From Entoloma clypeatum (lineage: Eukaryota > Basidiomycota > Agaricomycetes > Agaricales > Entolomataceae): a stretch of 64,000 nucleotides of DNA. The position numbers were made by a program, and so were the translations under genes. This document shows, piece by piece, positions 35,878 to 46,865 of this stretch. The stretch covers positions 4,712,001 through 4,776,000 of the forward strand of contig OY751490.1 in NCBI GenBank assembly GCA_963565915.1. The letters are read 5' to 3'. How positions within the stretch are numbered: the stretch's first letter is position 1; every line of letters begins with the position of its first letter. The notes beneath the pieces are model-generated. The model saw only the letters and a list, made by a program, of their open reading frames with translations, did not search any database and was not told where the DNA came from.

Positions 35878-37401
35878 CATCGGGAAAACCCTGATTTGTA
35901 AATCTCGTGTTAATGGTCATGCAATGGACCAAATGGAATGTCAATTCGTCAGATGGACTAGTTAGTGCTCCGATGCATACACTGAGGCAACACTGAGGTT
36001 CAAATGTTGTCAAATGTGACTGCACTAGCATGGGCCCTTTCTAACCGGTGTTCAGTGATGCACTTTTGGGTGTGATGGCACCTCACTTTCATGATTTTTC
36101 TAGGAGTAATTCAATTGTTAATTCATCCCAACATTATCCACAATAATTGGATGAAGTACGGCGAAATAATTGGGAGAAAAAGTGGAAATAATTCATGGCA
36201 AACTAGTGTACAAAAATCAGCAACACGATGCTGGTTTGGGCCCTACAGTACCCTCTACAGAGTGATGGAATTGAGTACTTGGCTACAATGTGGAGGTGTC
36301 CCGCTTGTTGAAGTACATAACCCAGGCTGTACTTATGGGTGAAGTTGGGTGTTGCTCGATTGATCGTCGATTTGTGTCATTGTTGGAGACCGCTGCCTAG
36401 AAACGGTGAATCCTTGTGATTATCGTTACGTTCTGATTCATGCTGAGTGTGTGTTGCGACGTATTTGTTCCCTCTTCTTCCACAACCACCACCTTTCTCT
36501 CCCGCATCCCCCAATGTTCACCACAGCTGTACATAACGGTATCTTGTTCTTTATGGCCCGTTTATTCCCTTGGCTGATTTGGTTGGCAAAAATCTAGCAA
36601 TGTCAATGAGATCATCAAGAAGCTCATACACATAAGTATACCCCATTCCCTGGTACGTCCTGACGAAGTCAAATTTAACCTCTATATATCACTCATTGTC
36701 AATCATCCTATACTCTCAGGGTGGCTTTACTCCACGCACCAGACCGTTCAACCACCCCATCATTGTCTCAAGCATTCGAGATTGCTTCCTTGCAGGATCA
36801 ATTGCGGAGCGCTCCACCTTGTGTCTCACATCAAACATGGGGAAGGAGCCATGTGATTCGAAGTTGGAGGTTCCCACATCGATGCTCTGCCTCATCGCGG
36901 CCGCTGTGAGTGAATCGGTGGCTCCGTTTGAGCTCAGTCTAATCCTTCAACGGGTACATGCATCGGTTGGCCGTGCCCTCGATAATCATCTACAGTGTTA
37001 CCTGACCGTGATGATGCAGGAGTATTCGCTAATGCGGAATCATTTACCACTCGTTTACTACTCTGTCGCTCGTTTGTATCTTCGCATGAAATGAAAATCT
37101 GATTCTGTGTTCAACATCCAATGGCGTGAAATGAAATGGCATTCAATTATATGCATATAATGATTCATTGGATGTCTGTAAGTTGTACAGTATGTTGATA
37201 CACCATTGATGAAAATGTGTGTAAAATGTTATTCTATTGGAACTGGATGGAACGGCTGAACTCCGATAGACTCTCATTTTGGTTCAATGGATCAATTAGT
37301 GTATATAGCGCACTTTTGGCCAGATTTACAACTATTAAGTTCCATTTCTGCATTTTTAATTCTACATTGGGTATATTAACACATATAGGGTTTTCCTGAT
37401 G
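35878..37401. mobile_element. Insertion 2 in the WD40 array, short-TIR element
   Basis: The 1,524-bp insertion lies between two blades. Its ends are inverted repeats CATCGGGAAAACCCTGATTT and CATCAGGAAAACCCTATATG, flanked by TG (35876-35877 and 37402-37403). Removing it with one TG joins the blades exactly as blades 2-3 are joined (GACTGGTCGGTCAGG). No transposase is visible, so it is non-autonomous. It carries a DUF6532-like fragment. Confidence 0.75.
36713..37094 (+). pseudogene. DUF6532-like fragment inside insertion 2
   Basis: An open frame after a possible acceptor (CTCTCAG) reads GGFTPRTRPFNHPIIVSSIR, then CFLAGSIAER, VPTSMLCLIAAAV and a helical tail ending in VYYSVARLYLRMK. This succession resembles the DUF6532 domain common in agaricomycete repeats (recognised from memory). 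No start or upstream exons were identified. Function unknown. Confidence 0.4.
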
Positions 37402-37765
37402 TGGTCGGTCAGGTCTGCCGTATTCTCACCCGACAGCAAGTGGATTGTCTCTGGTTCCTCTGACATGTCTGTGCGAGTGTGGGACGCGAAGGCAGGTGGG
37501 CAGCTGAGGAAGCTGAATGGCCACACCAGCTCAGTCCACTCTGTCGCATTCTCACATGATGACAAGCAGATCGTCTCTGGTTCAGATGATGAATCTGTGC
37601 GAGTGTGGGACGTGAAGACGGGTGAGCAGCTGAGGGAGCTTCCAGGCCACACTCATCCGGTCACCTCCGTTGCATTCTCACTTGACGATGCGCAGATCGT
37701 CACTGGTTCTCATGACAAATCTGTACGAATCTGGGACGTGAAGATTGGTGAGGAGCTGAGGGACC

Positions 37766-38172
37766 TGAATATTGAACAGCACGCCTAGCAGATGCAGAGG
37801 AAGCCTGGTTAATGATACTCACATTGAAGCGAAGGGGGTTGAGATGTTTGAAGAAGAGTGGGTGATGATGGAAGTCTTCGTTAGAAGTCTATCGTACTAC
37901 ACTACTTACATGCAGTACTTATAGGTATGGGAATGCGCACAGACCAACTACGAGCTAGTAACACTATTGGCTAGAACGTGATGGAACATCTTGGTACACA
38001 GCATCAAGGCTGTGGTGAGCAGCATTCTGAGTCACAGAGATGACTCAGGGATCTAGAACGAGTCTAGATTGTTCTATGTTTAGAATACTTCATGTGGTCA
38101 GGCCACATGGTATAACACATGATCATAGTCACGTGATTGACTATCGATACATCCATATTTGAATGTTCAACA
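37766..38172 (-). repeat. Copia-like LTR that truncates the NLR gene
   Basis: On the minus strand the unit starts TGTTGAACATTCAAATATGG and ends TGTTCAATATTCA, with TG...CA ends and 407 bp. A G-rich, polypurine-like GTGGGGGTG sits immediately upstream of its minus-strand start, as before a 3' LTR. A TATA-like CCTATAAGTACTGCATGTAA lies inside. NLR coding identity stops at GAGGGACC, just before 37766. No matching second LTR was found. Confidence 0.6.
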
Positions 38173-40822
38173 CACCCCCACAAGTGAGATCCCATAAGGG
38201 TTCAATACTTGTATAAGAAGATATTCAAATCTTAACTTATGGATGGTAGTCGAGACTCCATTTGCTCAGACTAAATGGGTGTCTTGCTGTATCGTATAAG
38301 CATACACTGTCATTTAAGGTCTGTATCAGAGACCATATTATCCAATCAATTCTTAGATGGATATGTTCTCATCAGATATAGAGTCTGAGATCAAAGGGAT
38401 CATCAAAAGGATCAAAAGATCACTTATGAGAGAGATGGGATGGCACGATAAACATGCAGCCAGTGTAGCGCTTGAAGCAGCTACTGTTTGAGAACATTGT
38501 TGGTGTCAACAATGATTGCGAGCAATGCTCAGCAAGATCTGTCAACTACCAAACTCAGAGGCGACGGTGTCAAGCACTCTTGAGTCGTTCTCAAAGGGTT
38601 TTTCCTAAGTAATTATTGTTTTAATTACTTTGTACCACTAACTACTTTTACTTCTTCTCCGACGTCTTATCGTCGGTGGTCGTGGCAGTGTTATTGCCAG
38701 AGGATGATGAAGAAGCAGCGGCGGCGCCAGCTGCAGTAGTGGTGGTGGTGGTGGTTGTGGTCGAGGCAACATGCGCCAGATGGTCGGCATGTGCGAAGCG
38801 AGTGTAAAAGGCGGTGGAGAAGTAGGCGAAGAGTGCCATGGTAGCCTGCTCTAAAACTCGATTTGAGGAGCGTATTTAAGGCTTTTGCCTATCTCGCACG
38901 GACCATGCTGAGTCAGATGTTTAGTCTGATTGCATCAGCAAACCACGTAATAGTTTATTGTCATTTCGGACTTAATCAATGGTTGACGTTTTGATATTAT
39001 GATTTATAGATCGGCAAGCGGGCCGTTAATAAGTCAGGCAAACGTAACTCATTTAAGAGCTCGTTAGACTTAATCTATATCGTTCAAATAGTCATTTAAA
39101 CCAATTGATAGGATCATGCATAGCATGACATAAGCTTGGTATAGCTTATTTATACTCTGGAAGTTGCGCCAAAGAGCGCCAACAACCATAGATGAGGCAT
39201 GCCATCAATCTTGAGTATGTAATATTATCACGGCAGCACAAAAGCACACTTATAGATAATATCTTCCAAGTCGAGTGTAATACTCCAGACTCAGGACGTG
39301 GATGAACTATATCCACTGTGGGGTCTAGTTTAGCGTCATAGAGGACATTGAGATCACTCGAAGATATCCCATAATATCTGAGCATTTGCAAAGTATAATT
39401 TGCGACTCAAGCATCTTATGGATTATTCCGATTTAGGGTTTGATAGAGATCGGTAGATCTCCCCCTGAAATGGTATTTCCATAAACAGATTTATAGGCAA
39501 TTAGATAATCAAGCCAACTGTTGTGCGAGTGTTATTGCAATTATAGTCAAGTGTTTGACTTGCAATTGTAGTTCTTTTGTATGTGTGGTGATACATGTGT
39601 TTTGAACATCCGATTTTATGTTCAGAGGTCATTAGAATACCATTCTAAGATGTTAACACAGATTGACTATGATTTGTTGCATGATACAACAATAACACGT
39701 TTTGGATGGGGAATATTTGGTTTGTGACAAACAAAGATGGCGATCCCAAAAGGGTGCACAATGCAGTGTTTAGATCCAAGTTGTCAACGCAGCTGATTAG
39801 GCGTGGATCAGATGACCTAGCACAGTGGTTAAATGCCGAGCGGCTGTGATGATCGCGAGCTTAGCTCAGCAGGTTCATCATTCTCAGGGGCGGTGATGCC
39901 GGCAGCCCTGGGAGTCTTTTGGTACCTGGTGATGGTGACCATGGATATGTTCAAATATTCAAAGTGTAGAAACACTTTGATGTGTTCATGCAATTAATAG
40001 TAATCTTGTATACCAAGAACTATTTAATACGCAATTTAATGCATATTAGTAAGTGATCAATTAAGATGCTTCTTCAAGTAATCAAAAGTGATTGCTTGGA
40101 ATAGAAACCCGACAATAGTCTCTAGGACTAACGGATCGATTCATATGACAGTCTTGGTTATCCAAATATCATTGTTTTGGATGACATGTCATTTTATCTT
40201 TTGGAGTAAGATAGATCCTTGTTCAAGATGTCGCAGATTTAATGGGTAAATCGCTGTGCATCCTATAGAGTGTTGTATGCAAAACAATTGCATGAGATAA
40301 GATCAATCAATGCAAAGTTCGCAAGAATGCAAGTTCAATTAAGAATTGCTCTTTTTCTCTATATTCTCCCCCTTTTCCAGTCAAGTGTGGAATCGTTTCA
40401 TGCTGAAACGACATAAATCATTTGTTTCGTAAATGGCATATGAACTGAAACAGTGCAGAACTTGGCTGGGAAACCAATAATTCATGCGAAAAGGGTGTGA
40501 ATCGCTGATCTGAGATAGCTAGTCTCAGGCGATCATTCCAGTTCCATTTGTAAGCAATGTTTATTGCAAGATTCCATGACTAATCCATTTTTGCAAATAG
40601 AGTGTCACAAGGACTCTATTTTAATTTTGCAACGGAAATTATTTCCCATGCAATAATGGAGAGCGTTAAGATGAGGAGCGTACATGGTTGCTCAACTCGA
40701 TCTTGTGCTACTTTGTGCAACAGTTGTTGCGGAAAGAGTGAAGGAACAAGGTTGGTTGGTTAGACCAATCTTGAATCGATGATTGAAGGGTGTTTTTAAG
40801 ACTCTTCTATCTCGTGGATAAT
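38173..40822. other. AT-rich decayed retroelement interior
   Basis: About 2.6 kb of AT-rich DNA with no recognisable gag or pol frame. By orientation of the neighbouring LTR it should be the interior of a copia-like or non-autonomous LTR element, strongly decayed. It contains the small minus-strand ORF at 38648-38839 and a tRNA-like stretch near 39820-39920. The right limit is the gypsy LTR at 40823. Confidence 0.4.
38648..38839 (-). CDS. Small 63-residue ORF, unknown
   Basis: ATG at 38839 is preceded by a TATA-like TTAAATA about 35 bp upstream on the minus strand (38873-38879). The product has an aromatic N-terminus (MALFAYFSTAFYTRF), then runs of Thr, Ala and Ser, and a charged end (DDKTSEKK). 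The N-terminus could be a membrane-associating helix. There is no known family. The low-complexity part makes chance openness likely. Confidence 0.3.
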   Translation of the reverse strand: MALFAYFSTAFYTRFAHADHLAHVASTTTTTTTTTAAGAAAASSSSSGNNTATTTDDKTSEKK

Positions 40823-41224
40823 TGTTATGCTTAACAAACCGTTCCAAGGTTTGGGCAGAGTATGCAGGAAAGTGGAAAGGCGAAGAGCAAAGTGATTGCT
40901 AAATCTAAGGAATCTACTATAGTACAAGAGGTTTATATAGGTACTGACTATAGGCAGTAGCAGATAAGTCAGTACTGCGGAAGGCAGTGCGCATGAGTAA
41001 GGCGACTGCGGAAGGCTATGTACAGTGAGTAAGCTGACTGCGGAAAGCGAGTCAGCGTGGGAGCAAAGTATACTAAAGGGGATGATGAAGTAATGTAATG
41101 AGTCAGACTGGGAATCGAAGGTTGCGAAAGTAGACATTAGACATAGTAAGTTCGTAAGAGGGTGCCGAGTCAGGCCAATAAGTAAAAGATATGACGTGGT
41201 CCTCATACCGTAGAGTCCGTAACA
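40823..41224 (-). repeat. 3' LTR of gypsy copy B2
   Basis: 402 bp, minus strand starting TGTTACGGACTC and ending GTTAAGCATAACA. Preceded on the minus strand by the purine-rich GGAGAGGGGAACA. It matches the 42330-42697 LTR over most of its length but differs by many substitutions and indels. Confidence 0.85.
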
Positions 41225-41258
41225 TGTTCCCCTCTCCAAGCTCTGTGTCCTCACAGAG

Positions 41259-41630
41259 TCACTGTCCCCATCCCTTGTTGTTGCCAGGATCGGACCAGTT
41301 TGGACTTTCCTTGAGGCTCCAATCATATATCAACTCCTTATTGATGGCTACGGCGAGTTCAAGGCCTTTGATGGCCAGCTGAATGCGTCGATTTTCGATG
41401 ACGAGGGTGCTGGTGTAATTCCCGAGGATTTGTTTCTCTTCGGGAGTCGGGGCGATGGGGAGATTGGACAATGAATGAAGTCGAATATTCTTCTGGCGAT
41501 GAAGGAGGTCGGCGAGGGAAGTTTCGAGGGCATGGATTTGGTCTCTCATGGAGAGTGCTTCATTCATAAGGGCGGCGATGGCGGGGTTGATGTCGGTGGT
41601 GGAGGTGGAGGTAACGGTGGTGTTGGACAT
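41259..41630 (-). CDS. Extra 3' ORF of gypsy copy B2, coiled-coil like
   Basis: 123 codons between the pol stop and the polypurine tract. The protein starts with Ser/Thr, then a long helical region (ALMNEALSMRDQIHALETSL) with heptad-like leucines, PTPEEKQILGNYTSTLVIEN, and ends GWGQ. It is collinear with the ORF at 42732-43094 and about 70% identical by eye, with both frames intact. It has no zinc finger, signal peptide or membrane segment. Not env-like. Function unknown. Confidence 0.7.
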   Translation of the reverse strand: MSNTTVTSTSTTDINPAIAALMNEALSMRDQIHALETSLADLLHRQKNIRLHSLSNLPIAPTPEEKQILGNYTSTLVIENRRIQLAIKGLELAVAINKELIYDWSLKESPNWSDPGNNKGWGQ

Positions 41631-41764
41631 GGCGGCGAGGATGGTTGAGAGATAGAAGAAGAAGGGGGAGGCTATATTGGGCAGGGAAAAGGACTAGAGC
41701 GGGGAACTCGGTGTGTGGTTGACTGATGAGGTCGATACTTGTCATGGATTCTGAGAGCTGTCTT

Positions 41765-42329
41765 TTATCGTGGGCGAGACGGGTTCTGCCGATGGAAATC
41801 ATGGATCAAATCTTGAGCGTTCTGAACATTAGCTCGAGGTTCCCATGTGTTCTCTTCTGGACCATATCCTTCCCACTGGACGAGGTACTGGATCTTTCCA
41901 CGGAACTTTTGAGAGTCTAGGATCGTAGACACATGGTATTCTTCTCGTCCTTCAACAATGATCAGATCAGGGGCTGGTTTCTTTTTCTGGATGGCATACT
42001 TCGGAGTTTCATATGGTGACAACAGGGTCTCGTTGAACACAGGGTGAATCATCTTCCACGTCTTCGGAAGATCAAGAAGGTACGCACTAGCTCCTTTCTT
42101 CTCTAGGACTTTGAATGGTCCATGTCGGAGTGCATCAAGTTTCTTTGAGGGGCGATCGGTCCTGATGTTAGTCCCTTCCAGCCACACCTTGTCTCCGATA
42201 CGGTAGTCCCGAGACGGACTTCGCTGTGTGTCAACTGTCTTCTTCATCTGATCCTGTGCTTGTTTCAGCGCGGCATTGGCTTCTTCTCGTGCCTGTTTAA
42301 GTTTTTTCAAGAAGTCGTTGGCAGCCGGA
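41765..42329 (-). pseudogene. pol C-terminal fragment of gypsy copy B2 (integrase tail, chromodomain)
   Basis: 181 open codons from [11 protein letters not shown] to the pol stop. It covers the GPY/F-like region ([17 protein letters not shown]) and the chromodomain ([20 protein letters not shown]), and ends NPSRPR. It is almost identical to the same part of copy B1. The N-terminal part is absent because of the B1 insertion. Confidence 0.88.
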
Positions 42330-42697
42330 TGTTATGCTTAACAAACCGTTCCAAGGTTCGGGCAGAATATGCAGGAAAGTGGAAAGGCGAAGAGCAAAGT
42401 GATTGCTAAATCTAAGGAATGTAGCTATGGTACATGGGGTTTATATAGTACTGGCTACGAGTGGTAGCGAGTGAGTCAGTAGCTGCGGAAGACAGTGCGG
42501 ATGAGTCAGTAACTGCGGAAAGGCAGTGCGAAGTGAGTCAGACGACTGCGGAGTGCGAGTCAGCGCGGGAGCGAAGTATACTAAAGGAGAATGATAGAGT
42601 AAAGGTAAATGAATAAGCGGTCCGATGAGTCAAAGAAATAACGAAGGTACAATGCAAGGGAAAAGTGCGTAACATACAAACCGGTAAGTCCGTAACA
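42330..42697 (-). repeat. 3' LTR of gypsy copy B1
   Basis: 368 bp, minus strand from TGTTACGGACTTACC to TTAAGCATAACA; TG...CA. The polypurine tract GAGGAGGGGAACA lies directly upstream (42698-42710). Confidence 0.88.
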
Positions 42698-42731
42698 TGT
42701 TCCCCTCCTCAAGCTCTGTGTCCTCACAGAG

Positions 42732-43094
42732 TCATTGTCCCCATCCTCCGGCATCGTCGTTGTTTGTCCAGGAGCCATTCTCCTTGAGGCTCCAATCGTC
42801 TATTAGCTCTTCGTTGATGGCGACGGCGAGCTCGAGACTCCGGACGGCTAGTCGGATGTGCCGGTTTTCAACGACCAGCGTACGGGTGTAGTTCCCGAGG
42901 ATTTGTTTCTCTTCGGGGGTTGGTGCGACGGGGAGGTCGGATAAAGAATGGAGGCGAATGTGCATCTGTCGATGCAGGATGTCGGTGAGCGAGGCTTCTA
43001 GCGCGTGGATCTGGTCTCTCATGGAGAGGGCTTCACCCATGAGGGCAGTGATGGCGGGGTTGGTTTCAGTGGATGTGGTGGTGGCGGTGGACAT
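42732..43094 (-). CDS. Extra 3' ORF of gypsy copy B1, coiled-coil like
   Basis: 120 codons starting 122 bp after the pol stop and ending about 20 bp before the polypurine tract. Core: GEALSMRDQIHALEASLTDI, PTPEEKQILGNYTRTLVVEN, LELAVAINEELIDDWSLKE, ending GWGQ. It is predicted mostly helical with a Leu-rich heptad pattern. It remains open while pol of the same element has four stops. The position is where env or accessory ORFs occur in some LTR elements, but there is no membrane segment. Possible roles (integration, packaging, silencing evasion) are speculation. Confidence 0.75.
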   Translation of the reverse strand: MSTATTTSTETNPAITALMGEALSMRDQIHALEASLTDILHRQMHIRLHSLSDLPVAPTPEEKQILGNYTRTLVVENRHIRLAVRSLELAVAINEELIDDWSLKENGSWTNNDDAGGWGQ

Positions 43095-43216
43095 GGTGCA
43101 GAGGATGTTGGAGAGATAGAGGAAGAATGGAGTAGCTATATTGAAGATGGAGCAGAGAACTCGGTGGGTTTTTGACTGATGGGGTCGATGCTGTTGCTGA
43201 TCTCAACGGGTGTCTT

Positions 43217-46200
43217 TTATCGTGGACGTGACGGGTTCTGCCGATGGAAATCACGGATCAAATCTTGAGCGTTCTGAACATTAGCTCGCGGTTCCCATGT
43301 GTTCTCTTCTGGGCCATACCCTTCCCACTGGACGAGGTACTGGATCTTTCCGCAGAACTTTCGAGAGTCCAGGATCGTAGACACATGGTACTCTTCTCGT
43401 CCTTCAACGATGATCAGATCAGGGGCTGGTTTCTTTTTCTGGATGGCATACTTCGGAGTTTCATATGGTGACAACAGGGTCTCGTTGAACACAGGGTGAA
43501 TCATCTTCCACGTCTTCGGAAGATCAAGAAGGTACGCGCTAGCTCCTTTCTTTTCTAGGACTTTGAATGGTCCATGTCGGAGTGCATCAAGTTTCTTTGA
43601 GGGGCGATCGGTCCTGATGTTAATCCCTTCCAGCCACACCTTGTCTCCGATGCGGTAGTTCCGAGACGGACTTCTCTGTGTGTCAACTGTCTTCTTCATC
43701 TGATCCTGTGCTTGTTTCAGCGCTGCATTGGCTTCTTCTCGTGCCTGTTTGAGTTTTTTCAAGAAGTTGTTGGCAGCCGGATTGGTATCTTCTAACACGA
43801 GTTCTCCCTTCCACGGATGTAAACCGTAGTTGAGGTAGAATGGGGTGTGCTTCGTTGCCTGATGTTCTTTGTCATTGTACTGGAACTCTGCGATTGCGAT
43901 CCATTCAGCCCAATCATCCTGTAGATGGTTGACAAAGTTTTGTAAGAACGCTTCCGTTTCCTGATGCGATCGCTCGGCCTGTCCATCAGTCTGTGGGTGG
44001 TATGCGGTGGACAGGTTCCTCTTGATCCCTAACATGCGGCAGAGTATCTCCATGAACTTCGCAGCAAACTGTGGTCCCCTATCACTGATGATCTTCTTGG
44101 GGATCCCATGAAGCTTCCATATCTGATCCCGATAGATCTGGGCTAATCCTTCAGCCGATAGTTCCATGCTTGTCGGAATGAGGTGAAGCATCTTTGAATG
44201 TCTATCCGTGATGACCAGAATTGCGTTTTTTCCATCAGATTCTGGTATCGGTCCCACGACGTCGATTCCTATGTCTTCCCATGGGTGACTTGGTGCTGCA
44301 TGGGGATGTAGCGGAGCATGTCGCTTTTGTCGGTTAATCTTGTTGCGTTGACAAGTGTCGCAACCCTTCACGTACTTCTTCACATCATGCAGTATGGTAG
44401 GCCACCAGTAGGTGCGAGTGAGGAGTTCATGTGTCCGGTACTGTCCTGGATGTCCAGCCATTGGTGCATCATGTGACTCAAACATCAATTCTTGTCGTAA
44501 TTGTGGGTCTGGCGGGACATAGACTCGTTCTCCTGCGTAGGTGATCCCATTCTCCTGCTGATACCAATGAGGATTCTTTTTTAGACCCTGGGCTACTTCG
44601 GTCTCCATGCGGTTTGAACCCTTGATGCGTGCGATCCATGGATTTTCAATGGTTGTGACGTTTCCAATTTTGATGGAATCAGATGTTTCACCCCCTTCAA
44701 AGAATTGTTCCTCCGTGAACATCTCCATTTGTACCACATCTTCTGATTCCAATCATTTCAAGAATAGTCCCTTCTTGAGCATTTGGTCACTGTCCTGTGG
44801 TTCGAGTTCCGCTTCATACCAGGGTAAGCGTGATAGGATGTCCGCTTTTGCATTGGTCTTGCCGGGCACATGCCGTAATTCGAAGTCATAGTCTTGTAAC
44901 TTCATTTTCCAGCGTCGCTGTCGTTGATTCAGGTCCTGAGGACGACGGAAGTATTCCAGGTTCTTGTGATCGGTCAAGATTTCAAAACGTTCCTTGGCTT
45001 CGAGCAGATAGTGTCTCCAATCTTTCAATGCTTCCACGACTGCCAGGAGTTCCTTGTCATATATCTCGTAATTCTGTTCGGCCGCGGACATGGTCCGCGA
45101 CAAGAACGCAATGGGGTGCCATTCGTCGTTTTGCTTCTGAGAGAGTACTGCTCCAATTGCATAGCCCGATGCATCGGTTTCAACCCTGAACTGTCCCTCT
45201 GGTTTCGGTAATGCCAAGACTGGTGCCGATGTAATTGCCCGTATGAGACCTTCAAAAGCTTGCTGCTCCGTTGGTCCCCAAGTAAATGCCGTACCGCCTG
45301 TGAGCGCGGTGAGAGGTTTCGCGATGTTTGAGTACCCTTCAATAAACCGTCAATAGAAGTTAGCAAATCCAAGGAACTTCTGAACTTCCTTTTTTGATGT
45401 GGGTGCTCGCCAGTTTCGAATTGTGTCCACCTTCTCAGTTTCCATCTCAACACGTCCCTCACCAACCACATATCCCAATATAGGACATTTCGTTACTTCC
45501 CATAAACACTTTTTCTCCTTTAGGAACAAATCATTGTCCGATAGGATCTGTAGGATTTCTTCAGTGTTTTGCGCGAGTTCTTCCTTGGTTTTACCGATAA
45601 CCACAATGTCATCCATGTAGATCACTCAGATACGTCGGCGGATCTGGTCCCGGAATAGACTAGCCATCATTCAAGAGAACGTTCCCGGGGAGTTGCAAAG
45701 ACCAAAAAACATGACCAATGGTTCGAACAATCCTCGGCTGGTGAGGAAGGCAGCTTTCCATTCATCACCCTCCTTAATCCAGACATTGTTATAGCCCCAC
45801 ATGATGTCCATTTTATTGAAGTAGACTGCATCTTTCAGTACGTCCAAGAGATTGGATATTCGTGGGAGTGGGAACTTGTCTTTGACCGTGAACTTATTGA
45901 CCATGCGGTAATCTTGTACCAATCGTTTGGAGCCATCCTTCTTGTTGATGAAGAAGCAAGGGGAGGCATAAGGGGATTTGGACGGACAGATCTTTCCTGT
46001 TGCTAGACCCTCGTCAATGAATGTGTCCAATTCCTCTTGTTCCTTTTGCGTCATAGGATATGTATTTCCCCCTAGTTCCTTTGGTGCGTCCGATGTAAGT
46101 TCGATACCATGGTCCCATTCTCTCTCTTTTGGGATCTTATCGAAGTTTTCTTTTTTGAAAAGATGAGCAAATCGTTCAACATATGAGGGTTGTTTGGTTG

Positions 46201-46700
46201 TGGGAGGTGGTGTGGGAGTGACAGCTTCCAAGATAGGGTCTCCAGGCTTCCATTTCTGATCCGACTTTTTGGGTGCATCTTTGTCGCGCACCTCAACCAT
46301 GCGAACTCGGTGTTTGCGACCATTAAGGTTAATCCTGAAATCCGAGTGTTTGGTTCGACATGTTGTTGGGCATCGGTTAAATGTTACCGCGCCGGTTGTC
46401 CAATTGATTGTGGGTTTGTGGTGCACCAACCAGTCATGTCCCAAGAGCATGTCCGTTTTCCCAATGTCCAGTACCATTGCTTCCATGGTTTCCTGATGTG
46501 CTCCCAAATCCAGTTTGACTTCGGCAAGTTGGCTCGCTTTCTGTTGTCGATTTGGTGATCCATCTGCATTTAGAATTGCTATGGGTGGTATTCCTCGCGT
46601 GGGGAGGTTCTGTTCACGTACTATTCTGGGATGGATGCATGTGCGCTCACATCCGCTGTCAACCTCAGGTCGGATAACCTTTGGTCCTCGTCGTGTTTTG
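43217..46700 (-). pseudogene. pol of gypsy copy B1 (PR-RT-RNase H-IN-chromodomain), four TGA stops
   Basis: The protease has VDSGCERTCI near 46640-46670. RT has FFINKKDGSKRLVQDYR and YMDD near 45610. RNase H follows (VETDASGYAIGAVLSQ, and FEILTDHKNLEYFR). Integrase has the H-H/C-C finger ([19 protein letters not shown]) and the catalytic triad in [24 protein letters not shown] and [15 protein letters not shown] chromodomain ends the protein. In-frame TGA codons are at 45671, 45626, 45350 and 44753; otherwise the frame is continuous. The first three lie in places where the family normally has a residue, such as the one after FANFY. Confidence 0.92.
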
Positions 46701-46865
46701 AGCTGAGCTAACAGCCTGATTTCTCGTCTTTTCGGCGGTTATCTCCCTTCACAGTCTTAGTCGACGCAGCGGCTCGCTTGGCAGGGATGACATAGGTTCT
46801 ATTGTCTGCAGTCATACAAGGCAAGCAAGTCTGTTTAATAGATAAGGGTCGCGACTTAGCGTCGT

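Larger units (their letters stand above)
31485..37788 (+). pseudogene. NLR protein: helical N-terminus, NACHT, WD40 array (interrupted)
   Basis: Exon 1 is 31485-31904 and exon 2 starts at 31964. The N-terminal 250 residues, with LKVLKESADVFPPLQATVGG, resemble the four-helix MLKL/HeLo-like domain of agaricomycete NLRs, a presumed cell-death effector. The large exon to 34010 holds NACHT: Walker A GLAGTGKTTIA and Walker B VVVVDALDES. After a 50-bp intron (34011-34060) come about 11 WD40 blades of nearly identical DNA (GKQIVSGS.DKSVRVWDAKTG). Blade 3 has lost 2 nt relative to its twin at 37405, and blade 4 has lost about 12 residues in frame. Insertions at 35126-35720 and 35878-37401 split the array, and a copia-like LTR at 37766 supplies the present stop. 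By family it senses non-self and triggers incompatibility; this allele is probably non-functional. Confidence 0.85.
40823..42329 (-). mobile_element. Chromodomain gypsy copy B2 (3' fragment)
   Basis: On the minus strand this fragment contains the C-terminal integrase/chromodomain end of pol, an extra ORF and a 3' LTR (41224-40823). It stops abruptly at 42329 in the pol sequence GGCAGCCGGA, where the LTR end of copy B1 begins. The natural reading is that B1 inserted into the pol gene of B2. Confidence 0.85.

Noticed and set aside
39815..39920. Functional tRNA gene
   Set aside because: A-box and B-box resemblance only. No acceptor stem or closed cloverleaf.
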